64,000 bases of DNA from positions 24,310,492-24,374,491 of the forward strand of contig NC_056004.1 of assembly GCF_018446385.1 (NCBI RefSeq). The letters run 5' to 3'. This document shows, one piece after another, positions 33,137-45,768 of the stretch. Source of the DNA: Zingiber officinale (lineage: Eukaryota; Streptophyta; Magnoliopsida; Zingiberales; Zingiberaceae). Position 1 is the stretch's first letter, and each line of letters opens with the position of its first letter. The notes under the pieces are model-generated. The model did not search any database, had not been told where the DNA came from, and saw nothing but the letters and a program-made list of their open reading frames with translations. A program made the translations under genes and the position numbers.

Positions 33137-34087
33137 ATGGCCTAACTTGACGGATATAGCACCGCTCGCCCCCCTCTCTTCAACGGAAATGGCTTTCCAT
33201 ACTGGAAGAAGAGAATGGAGGTTTACTTAAAGACGGACATCGAATAATGGTTCTCTATCCGACGAAGGTACCGAGCACCTGTAGACGAAGCAACAAAAGT
33301 ATCACTCAATCTAGAAAGATGGAGTCTAGAAGACAAGAAGAAGGCCCAGACCAACTCAAAAGCCTTAAACACGATCCAGTGCGGACTCACAAAGGAAAAA
33401 GTCAACCAAGTCGGCCCGCACGAGAACACAAAGAAGCTATGGGACAAGCTCATTGAACTACACGAAGGAACTCCTGATTCGAAGGTAATGAAACATGGCC
33501 TACTCCTTAATTCTTTATTTAATATAAAAATGCATGACAGAGAAACCACGAGCCAACTACACGCGAAGATCAAGGATATTCTCAATAGCCTGCACATGAT
33601 CGGACACCAAATCGAGAATCGCGGCGTTATCAAGTATGCTCTAAACTCGTTCCCTAAAAACTCCTTATGGGCATCAATCGTAGATGTCTATAAAGTTTCA
33701 AGAAACCTCTCTAAGTTAAAATTAGATGAATTATTTTGTGAGCTTGAATTACATAAACAAACTAATGATCCAAAGGTTGAGAAAGAAATTGCTTTTCTTG
33801 CAGGTACTTCAAAGGGAACTAGACCCAAAGCAGAAACTAAATTTGAATCAGAATCAGACGAAGAAGAGCAACTGGTGAACATGATAAGGAAGATGTTTAC
33901 CAGACGCAAAAAAAGCTTCACCAAACACGACAGAAAGAATATATTCAAGTCGACATCTAACAACCTAAAGGCAAACATCACGTGCTGCAACAAAAAGGGG
34001 CACTTAAAACATGAATGCCCGAATGAAGACCAAATCAAGAAAAAGCAGAAAAAAGCACTAACGGCGACTTGGGACGAGTCTTCCTAA
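33137..34087 (+). pseudogene. gag: Gag of element B (decayed)
   Basis: ATGGCC at 33137 is followed at once by a stop, then PPLFNGNGFPYWKKRMEVYL, the classic copia gag start, and another stop before WFSI. After a frame change, 33488-34087 gives a 199-codon run with the gag capsid signature (IKYALNSFPKNSLWASIVDV) and the remains of a zinc knuckle (CCNKKGHLKHEC, which has lost two residues between the first cysteines). A coiled-coil tail continues to about 34490 in broken frames. Confidence 0.85.
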
Positions 34088-35369
34088 GACGGTTCGGGAG
34101 CAAACAAACCAAAGCAAGCAAGCTACCTCGCACTGATGACAATCGAAGGTGAAACAGATTAAGACGATGAGTCCGAAAATGAGTCGAGCCATGAATCGTC
34201 ATCCGGATCAGACTGGCCCAAGGTAAACTCCTTCTTTAACATAAATTCTTTTAAAATAATAGCCTACCTAAATAAAAGATTAATTAAAATCGAGGAACAC
34301 ACTAAACTACTCCTAAAGAAAAATAACATCCTTAAGGAACAACTGAACATGAACTCGGTGACTAGCCAAGTTCAAGACAAAGATTCAACTCAAGTTGTAA
34401 AACTTGAGAAAGAAAACTCTATCCTGAAAAGTCATGTACCAAGCTCAAAGGACAGTTGGAAAAGTTTACCTCGGGAACCAAGTGCCTAAATATGATGCTC
34501 CCAAAGAGCGGATTCGGATACCAATGTAACATAAAATGCAAATCATTTCTAACCCTAACTTAAACTAAGAAAATGACCAAGGCTTGGGTTCCAAAAGTGT
34601 ATCTAACCACGCAAGTAGGACTCAGTCAATATTATGTACCGAAAGATAAAATATACTACCTTAAATCTTCTAAACTAAATTCAAACAACTCAACTCTAGA
34701 TTCTAAACTTAAACCTCTTAAAATAAATTTAAACCAAAAGAATAAAATTAAATAAATATAAACTAAATAAATACGAAATTAATTGAAACTCAAACTATAA
34801 CTAAGTCTATTATAACTATAAAATAAATTGACACAAACCTAAAACCAAAACAAAAAAATCCAATAATTAAGGAGGAGGCTCCAAACTATTTGGCACCTCC
34901 AAAAATAACAATTTACTCTGCTGGATAATTAGGACTAAGTTAAAAAGGGATAAAAGTTTAACTTGATAAAATGGTACTGAAGAAGTTTTGGATGATAGTA
35001 GGTTAAGGAAGCTTTATTTATGCATGTCTAGAAATATATAGTTTCGACCTGGTGCATTTGGCTGAGTGGAATTAACTGAAATTATCCCTTACTGATCTTA
35101 ACTGGTTAGACCAAAGTTTTATACTAAGTTCAGTGGATAGGACTATTTGGAAAATTTCGAATGCATGGTTACTCTAATAATATCCAAGTGACTCGCCATA
35201 ACTTAGAAATTTATCTAAAAAAATGTCTATTTGTTGAACCCAAAGCAAAACTTAAATCTAACGCAAAGTTAAATCAAATCCTGAATTGAGCTTAACTCAT
35301 CTCACAAAATTATAAGATTTCCTGATTGAAAATATAGATCAGGTAAGATAACTAAGGATTTAAATTCAA

Positions 35370-35640
35370 ATTAACTCAAATTAAATTAAACTAAGCTAAA
35401 CTAAATTAAAATTAAATTAAATTAACATAAAATTATTTAAATTAAAATTAAATTAAACTAAATTAAATTAAATTAAGATTAAATTAAAATTAAATTAAAT
35501 TAAATTAAACTAAATTAAATTAAATTCAATTAAATTAAATTAAATTAAATTAAACTAAACTAAATTACAATTAAAGTAAATTAAACTAAACTAAATTAAA
35601 TTAAATTAAACTAAATTAAATTAAAACTCAAATTAAAAAA
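35370..35640. repeat. TTAAA/CTAAA pentanucleotide array inside element B
   Basis: About 270 bp of AAATTAAATTAAACTAAATT-type sequence. Five-base units of ATTAA/ACTAA dominate, separating the gag tail from the protease remnant. It looks like a microsatellite expanded within the pol reading region. Confidence 0.85.
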
Positions 35641-35779
35641 AAATAAACTTAAGAACATAATTAAACTTAACTTAAAAATCAAACTTTAATTGAACTTAAG
35701 TTTTTTTCTTTAAACTAAACTTAAACTTAAAAGAAAAATAGATCAACCAAGTGCAAAGTCTTTTCTCCTACCCTTTGTA

Positions 35780-36170
35780 GGAATCTAAATGGATATTAGA
35801 CAGTGGCTACTCTCGACACATGACCAAGGATCAAACCATGTTCACAAAATTGACCTTCAAAAGACTACGAGCAGTTGCCTTTGTAAACAACGAGAAGCTA
35901 AAGTTAATTGGAATAGATAACATTGAACTAGAATCTAATTTCATTATTCATAAAGTACTACTACTGAATGAAAACTTCAAATTCAATTTACTTAGTATCA
36001 GTCAATTGTGTGATTGAGAGTATAAGGTTAGATTTACATCCACTGAATGTTTACTTAAACATATGACAAGCCCCACAATAAAATTAAAAGGATTTAGGGA
36101 TAAAAACATTTACACAATTAACCTAACAAGCTCCTCACTTAAGTATCACTAGTTAGATGACTACCAAAAC
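35780..36170 (+). pseudogene. pol: Aspartic protease and pre-integrase remnant of element B
   Basis: KWILDSGYSRHMTKD carries the retroelement protease DSG motif (Asp codon at 35799) followed by SRHMT, typical of copia. Downstream, FNLLSISQLCD and a pre-integrase-like stretch are interrupted by TGA at about 36015 and more stops. Confidence 0.82.
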
Positions 36171-36269
36171 TACCTGACTTAGACTCAACAATTTGTAAGC
36201 ATGTCAACAAGGGAAACAAATTAAATCAACCCACAAACCAATTAATCAAATCCAAACCAATTCAACGCT

Positions 36270-36997
36270 TGAATTATTACACTTAGATTTATTTGACTCA
36301 CATGGAATAAAATATATAAATAAAAACTTATATTGTCTAGTAATAATTAATGATCACTCAAGATTTACTTGGGTAAAATTTTTAAAAAATAAGAATGAAA
36401 CTTACAAAATATTTAGTAATTTGTATAAACAAATTGAAAAAGAAAAAGACTAAAAATAAAGAGTTATCTTGTCCTAACACACCTCAATAAAATGAAGCAG
36501 TCAAAAGGAAAAATAGAACTCTCTAAGAAGCCACTAAGACAATGCTTAATGAATATCAACTACCAAAATATTTCTGGGCAGAAGCTGTTAATACAGCTTG
36601 CTATATATAAAATAGAACAATAATTAATAATAAAATAAAATAAAACTCTATTTGAAATTTATTATGATAAATTACCTAGCATAAAATATTTTAAGGTGTT
36701 TGGATGTCCTGTTTACATATTAAACACAAGAGAATATTTAAAAAATTTACCTCAAAAGTAGAAAATGGAATCTTCATAGGTTATTCTCTAAACAGTAGAG
36801 GATATAGAGTTTACAATAAAACAACTCTAAGAATTGAGGAAACAACCAATGTAAAATTCAATGAAACTACCAAAGAATCTGACTTAACTCAGTATCAACC
36901 AATTGATTTTATTAAACCTAACACTAATCTAGGGGGAGCAAATGAAAACTCAATAAATGAATACGAAGATGAACAAAATCAACCACAAAAAAAATGA
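36270..36997 (+). pseudogene. pol: Integrase remnant of element B
   Basis: VIINDHSRFTWVKFLKNK contains the integrase core Asp (codon 36352). YFWAEAVNTACYI (about 36570-36607) and a long run at 36704-36997 (VENGIFIGYSLNSRGYRVYN) are the usual copia integrase C-terminal landmarks. Many stops and frame changes: inactive. Confidence 0.85.
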
Positions 36998-37159
36998 ACA
37001 AACACAAATAGAGTCTAGAACAATAAGAGTAAGCTCAGATCACCTAATTGACTAAATAATAGGTGATCTTAAACTAAGGGTTCAAACTAGATCCTCATTT
37101 AGAAACCTAAGTCAAATATCTCTAATTTCTAAAATCCAACTCAAAATAGTAGAAGAATC

Positions 37160-38049
37160 CCTACTTAACCCAGATTGGATCATAATCATGCAAGAAGAGC
37201 TAGCACTGTTTAAAAGAAATGAAGTTTGGATTTAGTACCACTACCTGATAATAAAAAGGTAATAGAAACAAAATGGGTATTCAGAAACAAATTAAGTGAA
37301 AATGGGAAAATTATTAGAAACAAGGCTAGACTAGTAGCTAAAGGGTTTAGTCGAGTAGAGGGACTTTGTTATGATAAAACATATACTTCAGTAGCCAGAC
37401 TTGAGTCTATTAGAATGTTATTGAGCTATGCACCATATAAAGAATTTAACCTTTATCAAATGGATGTTAAATCCACCTTTTTAAATGGGCTAATAAAGGA
37501 AGAGGTATGTGTAGGTTAACCACCTAGGTTTGAAAGTTTAGATCATCCTAACCATGTCTTTAAACTAAAGAAAACCTTGTATGGTCTTAAACAAGCACCT
37601 AGGGTCTTGTATGAAAGGTTGACCTCCTATCTAATCTTCAAAGGGTTCACCTAAAGTCAAATTGATCCAACTCTATTTGTAAAATCACTCAAACAAGACA
37701 TCTTCATAGCACAAGTATATGTAGATGACATAATTTTTTGTTCAACAAACTCAGAATTTTTGCAAGAATCCATAACTTTAATTCAACAAGAATTTGAAAT
37801 GAGCCTAGTAGGTAAACTACATATTTCTTAGGATTACAAATTAAACAAACTAATGAAGAAAATTATATTTACTAACCAAAATATATCAAAGAATTACTTA
37901 AACAATTTGGAATGGAAAATATCAAAAAAATAAAAACTCCAATGGCAACTAACATAAACATAGATAATGATCCAAATGGAAATCCAGTAGATATAAAATA
38001 TTATAGGAGTGTCATAGATAGTCTTTTATACATAATTGCAAGTTGACCT
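37160..38049 (+). pseudogene. pol: Reverse transcriptase remnant of element B, left part
   Basis: In order: WVFRNKLSENGKIIRNKARL, VAKGFSRVEG, YQMDVKSTFLNG, LKKTLYGLKQAPR, and the catalytic YVDDI at 37728-37742. Stops and frameshifts occur throughout. The last codons read YRSVIDSLLYIIAS-stop-P, where copia RTs have SRPD, so CGA has become TGA. The A2 insertion follows directly; the frame resumes at 45187. Confidence 0.92.
38045..38049. other. Target-site duplication of A2, left copy
   Basis: GACCT, repeated at 45182-45186 immediately after A2. Removing A2 and one copy restores the RT reading (TGA-CCT-GAT-ATT). Confidence 0.95.
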
Positions 38050-39413
38050 TGTTGGGACCGAAAAGTAGCTAGAGGGGGGGGGGGGGGGGGGGGGAATACC
38101 TCGTCGCGTGCTAGGTGCTCGTCGTTGCTTGTTTCTTCAAAGATGCGCAGCGGAAATACAAGAAACAAACCACACAACGCTGACAAGGTTGGTTTACTTG
38201 GTATCCACCTCACAAGAGGTGACTAGTCCAAGGATCCACACCTACTCACGCACCCTTCACTAATAAAACCCTCCTTTTCGGTAACTACCGAAGGCGGAGA
38301 AGCCCTACAAGTTCACACTACAAGAAGAAGGGGAAAAGATACAAAATACAAGCACAAAGCTTACAATGAGTACAAGAAAACTCTAACCCTAGTTTTCTTC
38401 CTCTTGCAATAGATCCGCCTCTTGACTTGGAAGAACCTCTAAGAACTTCAAGAACTGGCGTGGAGAGCTCTGTGGAGTCGCTGGTGAAGATCTGAGGTCT
38501 GTCGTGGAAGCAATACCGAAGGAAATGAACGCCTGCGGCTTAAATCGACGCTAACGGTCGAATCCCGATCGATTGGAATGCTCCCAATCGATCGGGGAGG
38601 CTTTGGATCGATCCACGGATCGATCCAGAGCGCCTCTGTGCTATGGAAAAATGCCTGGATCGATCCAGCGCTTATCGCGCGAAGCAGCAGCGTCCCAATC
38701 GATCCACTGATCGATTGGGACCTCTAGATCGATCCACTGATCGATCCAGAGGCTTTCTGTGCGCTGGGAAACTGCCTTGATCGATCCACTGATCGATTCA
38801 CTGATCAATCCACTGATCGATCCACTGATTGATCCAGCTCTTGGTTTTTACCCAAAACCAAGTCCCAAGCCTCCCAAACCAACATTCGGTCAACCTTAAC
38901 CTGTTGGTACGTCATGCCTAGCATCTAGTCACTTCCTTGACCTACTAGGACTCCCTCACCAAGTGTCCGGTCAATCCGTTTGACCCACTTGGACTTTTCT
39001 TTGTGCCAAGTATCCGGTCAATTCCTTTAACCTACTTGGACTTTTCTTTGTGCCAAGTATCCGGTCAATCCCTTTGACCTACTTGGACTTTTCTTCATCA
39101 TGCCTGGCTTTACTCACCAGGACTTCCAATCTGCCTAGCTTCACTCACCAGGACTTCTCTTCTGCCTGGCTTCACTCACTAGAACTTTCACCTAGCTTCA
39201 CTCACTAGGATTTCTCTGCTGTCTGGCTTCACTCACCAGGACTTTCATTTCGCCTAACATCCCAGTTAGGACTTCCCAGTCAAGTATCCAGTCAATCCTT
39301 GACATACTTGACTCTTCTTCAATCAACCTTGTATTGTCAAACATCGAAACCCAAACCAAGACTCAAGCTTGGTCAACCAGGTCAACCTTGACCTGAGAGA
39401 TGTTGCACCAACA
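38050..39413 (-). repeat. 3' LTR of A2 (1364 bp)
   Basis: Matches 43812-45181 closely. The main length change is the G run at 38074-38094 (21 G), against six G in the partner. It carries the hairpin array (39098-39262), nested hairpins (about 38890-39090) and palindromes (38570-38840) of the family. Confidence 0.92.
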
Positions 39414-41860
39414 ATCTCCCCTTTTTGATATTTGATAATACCACAATAACACTTACAATACCACATGTAAGTTAGACTAATCCCATAGCCTCATTCTTCT
39501 TCATGCCACTAGGTAATGAACACATAAGTTAAGCTCTCCATTCTCCCCTTAAGAGGGCAAACTCCCTCTAGGTAATGAAAGCCTAACTTACTCTCATTCA
39601 CAAGTCCTTTCATTCTCCCCCTATTGGCACACATCAACCCATCTTTGAGCACACATCAACCCATGCCCCAATTTTGGGCACACATCAACAAATCCACTTA
39701 TTGAAAACTCTCCCCCTGAAGAGTTGCTCATCATGGTTCACAACTTCACTCGTTATGATCAACATGATAATGAAGGGCCCATTCCCTTCATTATCAACAA
39801 TGCTCGCCCTGGAGCAATAACAAGGTCCAATGACCCAAATGAAGGTCTCATACCCTTCATTTGTCCTGAACCCTACATTCTTCCTCAATGTAGGCAAATG
39901 TCCATCCTTGAGAATTATCCACTTGAAACCAGTTGAACAATGAGGATATCCACTCCCCAGTAAAGTTCAAATGCTCAACCTTGAGTATTTTCTCACACAG
40001 AAGGTTAACCACCTTCCAAGTTTCATGAAAAATAATTTTCATGTCTTTAAAGAGTCCCTCCCCCTAAAGACATGGTGATAACTTCTGTCATTGCACCAAC
40101 AATAACTTGGAATTCCTAAACCTTTAGGAAACCCAAATTTTGAAGTTGTGAGGTTCAAATATTCAAAATTTGAAACACACCTCAACCTAAACTTCAATAT
40201 AGTCTTCCTTAACCAATTCATCCTTGTTTTCAACATGAAAACTCCCTTTTTATGTATACAAATGTATTTTGAGGGGTTTGAAATGGTTACCTAGACTAAC
40301 ATAGGTTCAAAATGCTGAAATCAGGCCTTCCCAGCCAAAATCAGCAACTTGGATCGATTGGAGTTGGGTTCCAATCGATTGAACCTTGCTGAATCGACCC
40401 ACTGATCGATTCAGGAGGGCTGGATCGATCGGTGGATCGATCCAGACGGCTTCTGTTGGCAGAAAGCCTGCTCTCAATCGATCGCCCGATCGATTGAGAC
40501 CCTTCAATCGATTGGGTGATCGATTGAGGTCTGAAAGTTGCTGAAATTTAATTTCAGTCAACTTCAGAAACCCCTAGAAAATTCTACAAAATTCCAAAAA
40601 TCGTGAAAACTTGTGTAGACATTGTTTAGGGCATATATTATCATGGAAAAATAGTTTTCTATGAAAATACTTCATGTTTTAAAAGATTGACACAAACTTG
40701 AAAACTTGCAAAAACTTTAGTGTTTTCTTCAAGTTTGTGTCTAACTATCCAATGGTGATTACTATCAAAAGATAGCTTTCACCAAGGTTTTCCAAAATCA
40801 TTTTAAAACCATTTTCAAAACCAATATCCCATCATGTTCCTTGGGCTTAATGTACATGACTTGTACATTAGCTTTCCCAATGATGGGAAAACACATAACT
40901 ATGTGTTTTGATGAACTTAAAACTCAAAAGAATGCACTAAATCAACATCTTGAGTTTTTGTTCATCATCCTAACATCTCACTTGTATCTAATGTGCATTG
41001 AAACACATACAAGTCATTTTATGTGTCTTTGTGAGATGTAAAGTTTGCTTTTGCCCTAATCTAGGGATCATGCATATCTATCTAGGCATTTTAAGTGATA
41101 AACATCCACCAAGGATGTTACTTGTTGATTCATTTGTTAAACAAATGTCACTTGTTTATTCCACTTGTTAAACAAATGCCACTTGTTGAGCTAATGCCAT
41201 TTGTCCTTAACTTAAAGGAAATAAACATAATGCATGATAATGTTATGGTATACATCAAAGAGAAATAATTTTTTTTTTAAAAAAAAAAATTCCTATAACT
41301 ACATGATGTATGTATGTCATGACATGGTATTTTTATATTTTTCATAATAAGTCATGAATGCAAAAATAATCATGATGTCATGGCATATGATGGGCAAACA
41401 AGACATGGTAAGATTTAGTATAAATAAAATATTCCTAGATTTTTTATCTAAGTATCCTTAAACCTTAGCTACCCTTAACAGTTAAACCTAGATCGCCCTA
41501 AATGCTTCAAGAAAATGCCAAAACATAAATTGGCATTTCTAATTCTCTTGATTAACTTATGTCAATTGAAATCAAGCTTATTCATCAAATATTGGCATAT
41601 TTCATTTTTCCACAAGAGTAGCATTTTAAATTAAGGCTTAGATTTACCTTAAATTACTAAGCAAATACCAAAATCCCAACTTGGTATTTCTTATGCCTTA
41701 CCTAAATTATGTCATTTTAAAATAAGATCAAGACTTCTCAAATTTGGCACATTTTACTCTTTCATAGAGTAAATCAATAATCCTTTTCATTTTCAAAGGT
41801 TAATAATAACCTTGAAAATGCTCCTTGAGTGTCAATTTCTTCAAAGTTGGGTTAACTACC
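39414..41860 (-). other. Non-coding 3' internal region of A2
   Basis: No conserved reading frame; the short frames here contain no domains. It matches A0 (4366-6085) in reverse complement. It starts (plus strand) with ATCTCCCCTTTTTGAT, the purine tract on the minus strand, followed by CTCCCC-rich patches. The palindrome array lies at about 40350-40530. In A1 this whole region is deleted. Confidence 0.8.
40350..40530 (-). repeat. Internal GATCGATC palindrome array of A2
   Basis: Units such as GGATCGATCGGTGGATCGAT and CAATCGATCGCCCGATCGAT, at a position equivalent to 5083-5262 in A0. The units differ in sequence from A0 but keep their symmetry. Confidence 0.85.
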
Positions 41861-41867
41861 CTTCTTC

Positions 41868-43679
41868 TTAGAGTTGACACTCTCTAACCCATCTATGGGT
41901 AGAGAAGATGCTCCTAGGAACCCAACACCTATTGGTGCTCCTTGGATGCTCTAGGTATTTACTAGGGATAACTTCCCTAGATACCTTTCTAGTGACCTTG
42001 TTTGGCTTCTTGGAAGCCTTGGTCACATTTTCTAGGTCAACTCTAGGGATAGTCTCCCTTGTGACCTTGTTTGTGACTTTCTTAGACTTCTTAGAAGCCT
42101 TAGTCACATTTATTGCAAAAATACTCTTAGGGATGACTTCCCTAGTATTCTTGACTTTACCACTAGACCTAGGGTTAGTTCCATAACTATATGGAACCCT
42201 ATGGTACGAAATTTCATCCTTCTTAGCCTTAGGTTTGTATCCCAAACCTCTATGGCCATTGGATGACTTTGATACTCCTAGACCTAGATTTTTACCCTTA
42301 GACCCTTATGTCATATTTGTGATTTTTCTAAGGGTCTTCTCTAATTTATCAAGTCTTGACCTCAAGACTTGATTTTCCTTCCATAATCCCTCAACCATAG
42401 ATTTTTCACTAAAATCATGATTTTTCTTCTTCTTAGGTACATACCTAGAATCCTTAGGGTTCTTACCTAAGTTTCTATCTACCTTTCTAACCCTAGATTG
42501 AGAGGTTTTGGCATGATAAGCTACATGATTTTCCTTAACGCTATCATGCTTCCTATTTTCATGGTAAATAGCATTAAAATGATATAAATTTGACCTAGCA
42601 TGCTTTTTACCATTTTACAAGGGAATAGGCTCAATAAAAGATACCTTCTTTTTTACCTTGGAGGCTCCCCCTTGAGTTGAGCTTCCTCCATGAGCTTTGA
42701 CCACCTTCTTCCCATTAGGGCATTGACTTCGGTAATGCCCCTTTTGATTGCAAGAGAAGCACACAATGTGCTCCTTGCTCTTCTTTGTTTCGAGGATGGT
42801 CTCCTTGGGCTTCTCCTTGCCCTTTTGTGCCATTTGGCCCTTTTTCTTGACCAATTTAGGGCATTTGCTCTTGTAGTGCCCATGTTCCCTACATTCAAAG
42901 CATATAATATGATTTTTATTATTAATTGAAATATTTACACCTTTGCTTGTAGGAGTGGCATCTTTTCCTTTGGATCCGGAGGTAGAAGCTTCCTCTTGAT
43001 CCGAACTTGATACTCCTCCATTTGATTTTGCTTGACTTGTGGAGGTGGAAGCTTCTTCATCCTCTTCTCTTGACCCGGATGTGGAGGATTCTTCTTGTTC
43101 TTGATCCGGCGTCACCAAGGATTGCTCCCCCTCAACCCTCAAGGTGGAGGCTTCATCATCTTCTACATGGAACAAGGAGTATGCTCCCTCCTTGTTCCCT
43201 TCATTGCATTCCCTTGAGGATGAAACTTCTTGGATTTTCTCTTCTTCGGAAGTTGAGCATCTCTCAACCTCAGAGTCCTCCTCTTGATCGTGCTCCAATG
43301 AGTCACCCTCTTTGGATTTTTCTTGGGTTGGTACAGTGGAGGGGATCTCATGGATTGATGTCAATTTGCTTCAAAGCTCCTTGGCATCCTTGAACTCTCC
43401 AATTTGCTCCAAGATGTTGCTTGGCAATAAATTGACCAAAAGCTTGGTCACTTTGTCATTGGCCTCACATCTTTAGAGTTGCTCCTTGCTCCATTTGCTT
43501 TTCTTGAGGACTTTTCCCTTTGAATTTCTTAGAGCTTCAAATCCTTCTATTAGAGCAAACCATTGCTCTATCTCCATCATAAGAAAATTTTTGATTCTTG
43601 ATTTCCAAGAATCGAAGCTTGTAGATGAATATGGTGGAGCCACCCTTGTGTCAAATCCAAGTCCATCTTGGAATTGCAT
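41868..43679 (-). pseudogene. gag: Gag of A2, with four in-frame stops
   Basis: Same protein as A1 gag, on the minus strand; first ATG at 43679. The reading frame is continuous without frameshift, but stops interrupt it: TAA at 43473-43475 (A1 has CAA), TGA at 43371-43373 (A1 has TGG), TAA at 42615-42617, TAA at 42306-42308. It has two zinc knuckles (CFECREHGHYKSKC, CFSCNQKGHYRSQC), the acidic Ser/Thr-rich linker, and the basic tail with REVIP-type repeats (41868-42245). Confidence 0.88.
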
Positions 43680-43797
43680 CTTGAAGTTGAGCTTGATAAA
43701 ATCTTGAACTTGAAGAATTTGCTCCAACTTCTTCACCCTCTAGCTTGGCTTGTTTTGTTTGCCCCTTCCGGCGATGATTCCGGTGAAGAGCGACCTC

Positions 43798-43809
43798 GCT
43801 CTGATACCA
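43798..43809 (-). other. Primer-binding site of A2
   Basis: On the minus strand TGGTATCAGAGC, a perfect initiator-tRNA site two bases inside the right LTR. Confidence 0.93.
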
Positions 43810-43811
43810 CT

Positions 43812-45181
43812 TGTTGGGACCGAAAAGTAGCTAGAGGGGGGTGAATAGCTCGTCGCGTGCTAGGTGCTCGTCGTTGCTTGTTTCTTCAAAGATGCGCAGC
43901 GGAAATACAAGAAACAAACCACACAACGCTGACAAGGTTGGTTTACTTGGTATCCACCTCATAAGAGGTGACTAGTCCAAGGATCCACACCTACTCATGC
44001 ACCCTTCACTAATAAAACCCTCCTTTTCGGTAACTACCGAAGGCGGAGAAGCCCTACAAGTTCACACTACAAGAAGAAGGGGAAAGGATACAAAATACAA
44101 GCACAAAGCTTACAATGAGTACAAGAAAACCCTAACCCTAGTTTTCTTCCTCTTGCAATAGATCCACCTCTTGACTTGGAAGAATCTCTAAGAACTTCAA
44201 GAACTGGCGTTGAGAGCTCTGTGGAGTCGCTGGTGAAGATCTGAGGTCTGTCGTGGAAGCAATACCGAAGGAAATGAACGCCTGCGGCTTAAATCGACGC
44301 TAACGGTCGAATCCCGATCGATTGGAATGCTCCCAATCGATCGGGGAGGCTTTGGATCGATCCACGGATCGATCCAGAGCGCCTCTGTGCTCTGGAAAAA
44401 TGCCTGGATCGATCCAGCGCTTATCGCGCGAAGCAGCAGCGTCCCAATCGATCCACTGATCGATTGGGACCTCTGGATCGATCCAGAGGCTTTCTGTGCG
44501 CTGGGAAACTGCCTTGATCGATCCACTGATCGATTCACTGATCAATCCACTGATCGATCCACTGATTGATCCAGCTCTTGGTTTTTACCCAAAACCAAGT
44601 CCCAAGCCTCCCAAACCAACATTGGGTCAACCTTAACCTGTTGGTACGTCATGCCTAGCATCTAGTCACTTCCTTGACCTGCTAGGACTCCCTCACCAAG
44701 TGTCCGGTCAATCCGTTTGACCCACTTGGACTTTTCTTTGTGCCAAGTATCCGGTCAATCCCTTTGACCTACTTGGACTTTTCTTTGTGCCAAGTATTCG
44801 GTCAATCCCTTTGACCTACTTGGACTTTTCTTCATCATGCCTGGCTTCACTCACCAGGACTTCCAATCTGCCTAGCTTCACTCACCAGGACTTTTCTTCT
44901 GCCTGACTTCACTCACCAGGACTTCTCTTCTGCCTGGCTTCACTCACCAGGACTTTCACCTAGCTTCACTCACTAGGATTTCTCTGCTGCCTGGCTTCAC
45001 TCACCAGGACTTTCATTTCGCCTAACATCCCAGTTAGGACTTCCCAGTCAAGTATCCAGTCAATCCTTGACCTACTTGACTCTTCTTCAATCAACCTTGT
45101 ATTGTCAAACATCGAAACCCAAACCAAGACTTAAGCTTGGTCAACCAGGTCAACCTTGACCTGAGAGATGTTGCACCAACA
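43812..45181 (-). repeat. 5' LTR of A2 (1370 bp)
   Basis: Direct repeat of 38050-39413, six-G run near its U5 end, hairpin array at 44840-45030, palindromes at 44313-44570. It is followed by the GACCT duplication. Confidence 0.92.
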
Positions 45182-45186
45182 GACCT

Positions 45187-45768
45187 GATATTTTATTTGC
45201 AGTTAGTATGTGTGCTAGATACCAAACGTATGTTAAGGAATCTCACTTAACTAATGTAAAAATAATTTTTAGATATCTAAAAGGCGCACCAAATGTAGGA
45301 ATTTGGTACCCTAGGATACCTAATTTTGAACTAATAGGTTACTCTGACTCATATTATAGTGGCTGTAAACTAGATCGTAAAAGTATAAGTGGTAGATGTC
45401 AATTACTGGGACCATCACTTATCAGCTGGTTTAGTAGAAAACAACACTGTGTTGCTTTATCTACTACTGAAGCCGAGTACATAGCAATAGGTGAGTGTGT
45501 AGCACAACTGTTATGAATGATGCACGCATTAAAAGACTTTAACCTAGAATATAAAAATGTAAAAATCAATATTGATAACATTAGCTCAATTAACTTAACT
45601 AAAAATTTAGTGTATCAGTCAAGAATCAAACACATTGAAATTAAACATCACTTGATTAGAGATCATGTCACCAAAGGATACATTGAACTCAACTATGTTG
45701 AGTCCAAGTCAAATCTGGCTGACATCTTCACTAAATCACTACCAGAATCTAATTTCAGTAATCTATGA
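45187..45768 (+). pseudogene. pol: RT end and RNase H of element B, right part
   Basis: Continues the interrupted frame: DILFAVSMCARYQTYVKESH, then FRYLKG. RNase H follows with GYSDSYYSGC (the family has DADYAGC), STTEAEYIA, IDNISSINLTKN, HIEIKHHLIRDHV and ADIFTKSLP. One stop after QLL at 45513. It belongs with 37160-38049 as one split gene. Confidence 0.92.

Larger units (their letters stand above)
38050..45181 (-). mobile_element. Complete family-A gag-only retroelement A2, nested in element B
   Basis: LTRs 38050-39413 and 43812-45181, a primer site on the minus strand next to the right LTR, a purine tract next to the left LTR, and a perfect GACCT duplication. Internal 4.4 kb: a gag with four in-frame stops, then about 2.4 kb of non-coding DNA before the purine tract. 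There is no pol, so mobilisation must have used another element's enzymes. Its insertion inside a dead copia RT postdates element B. Confidence 0.95.
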
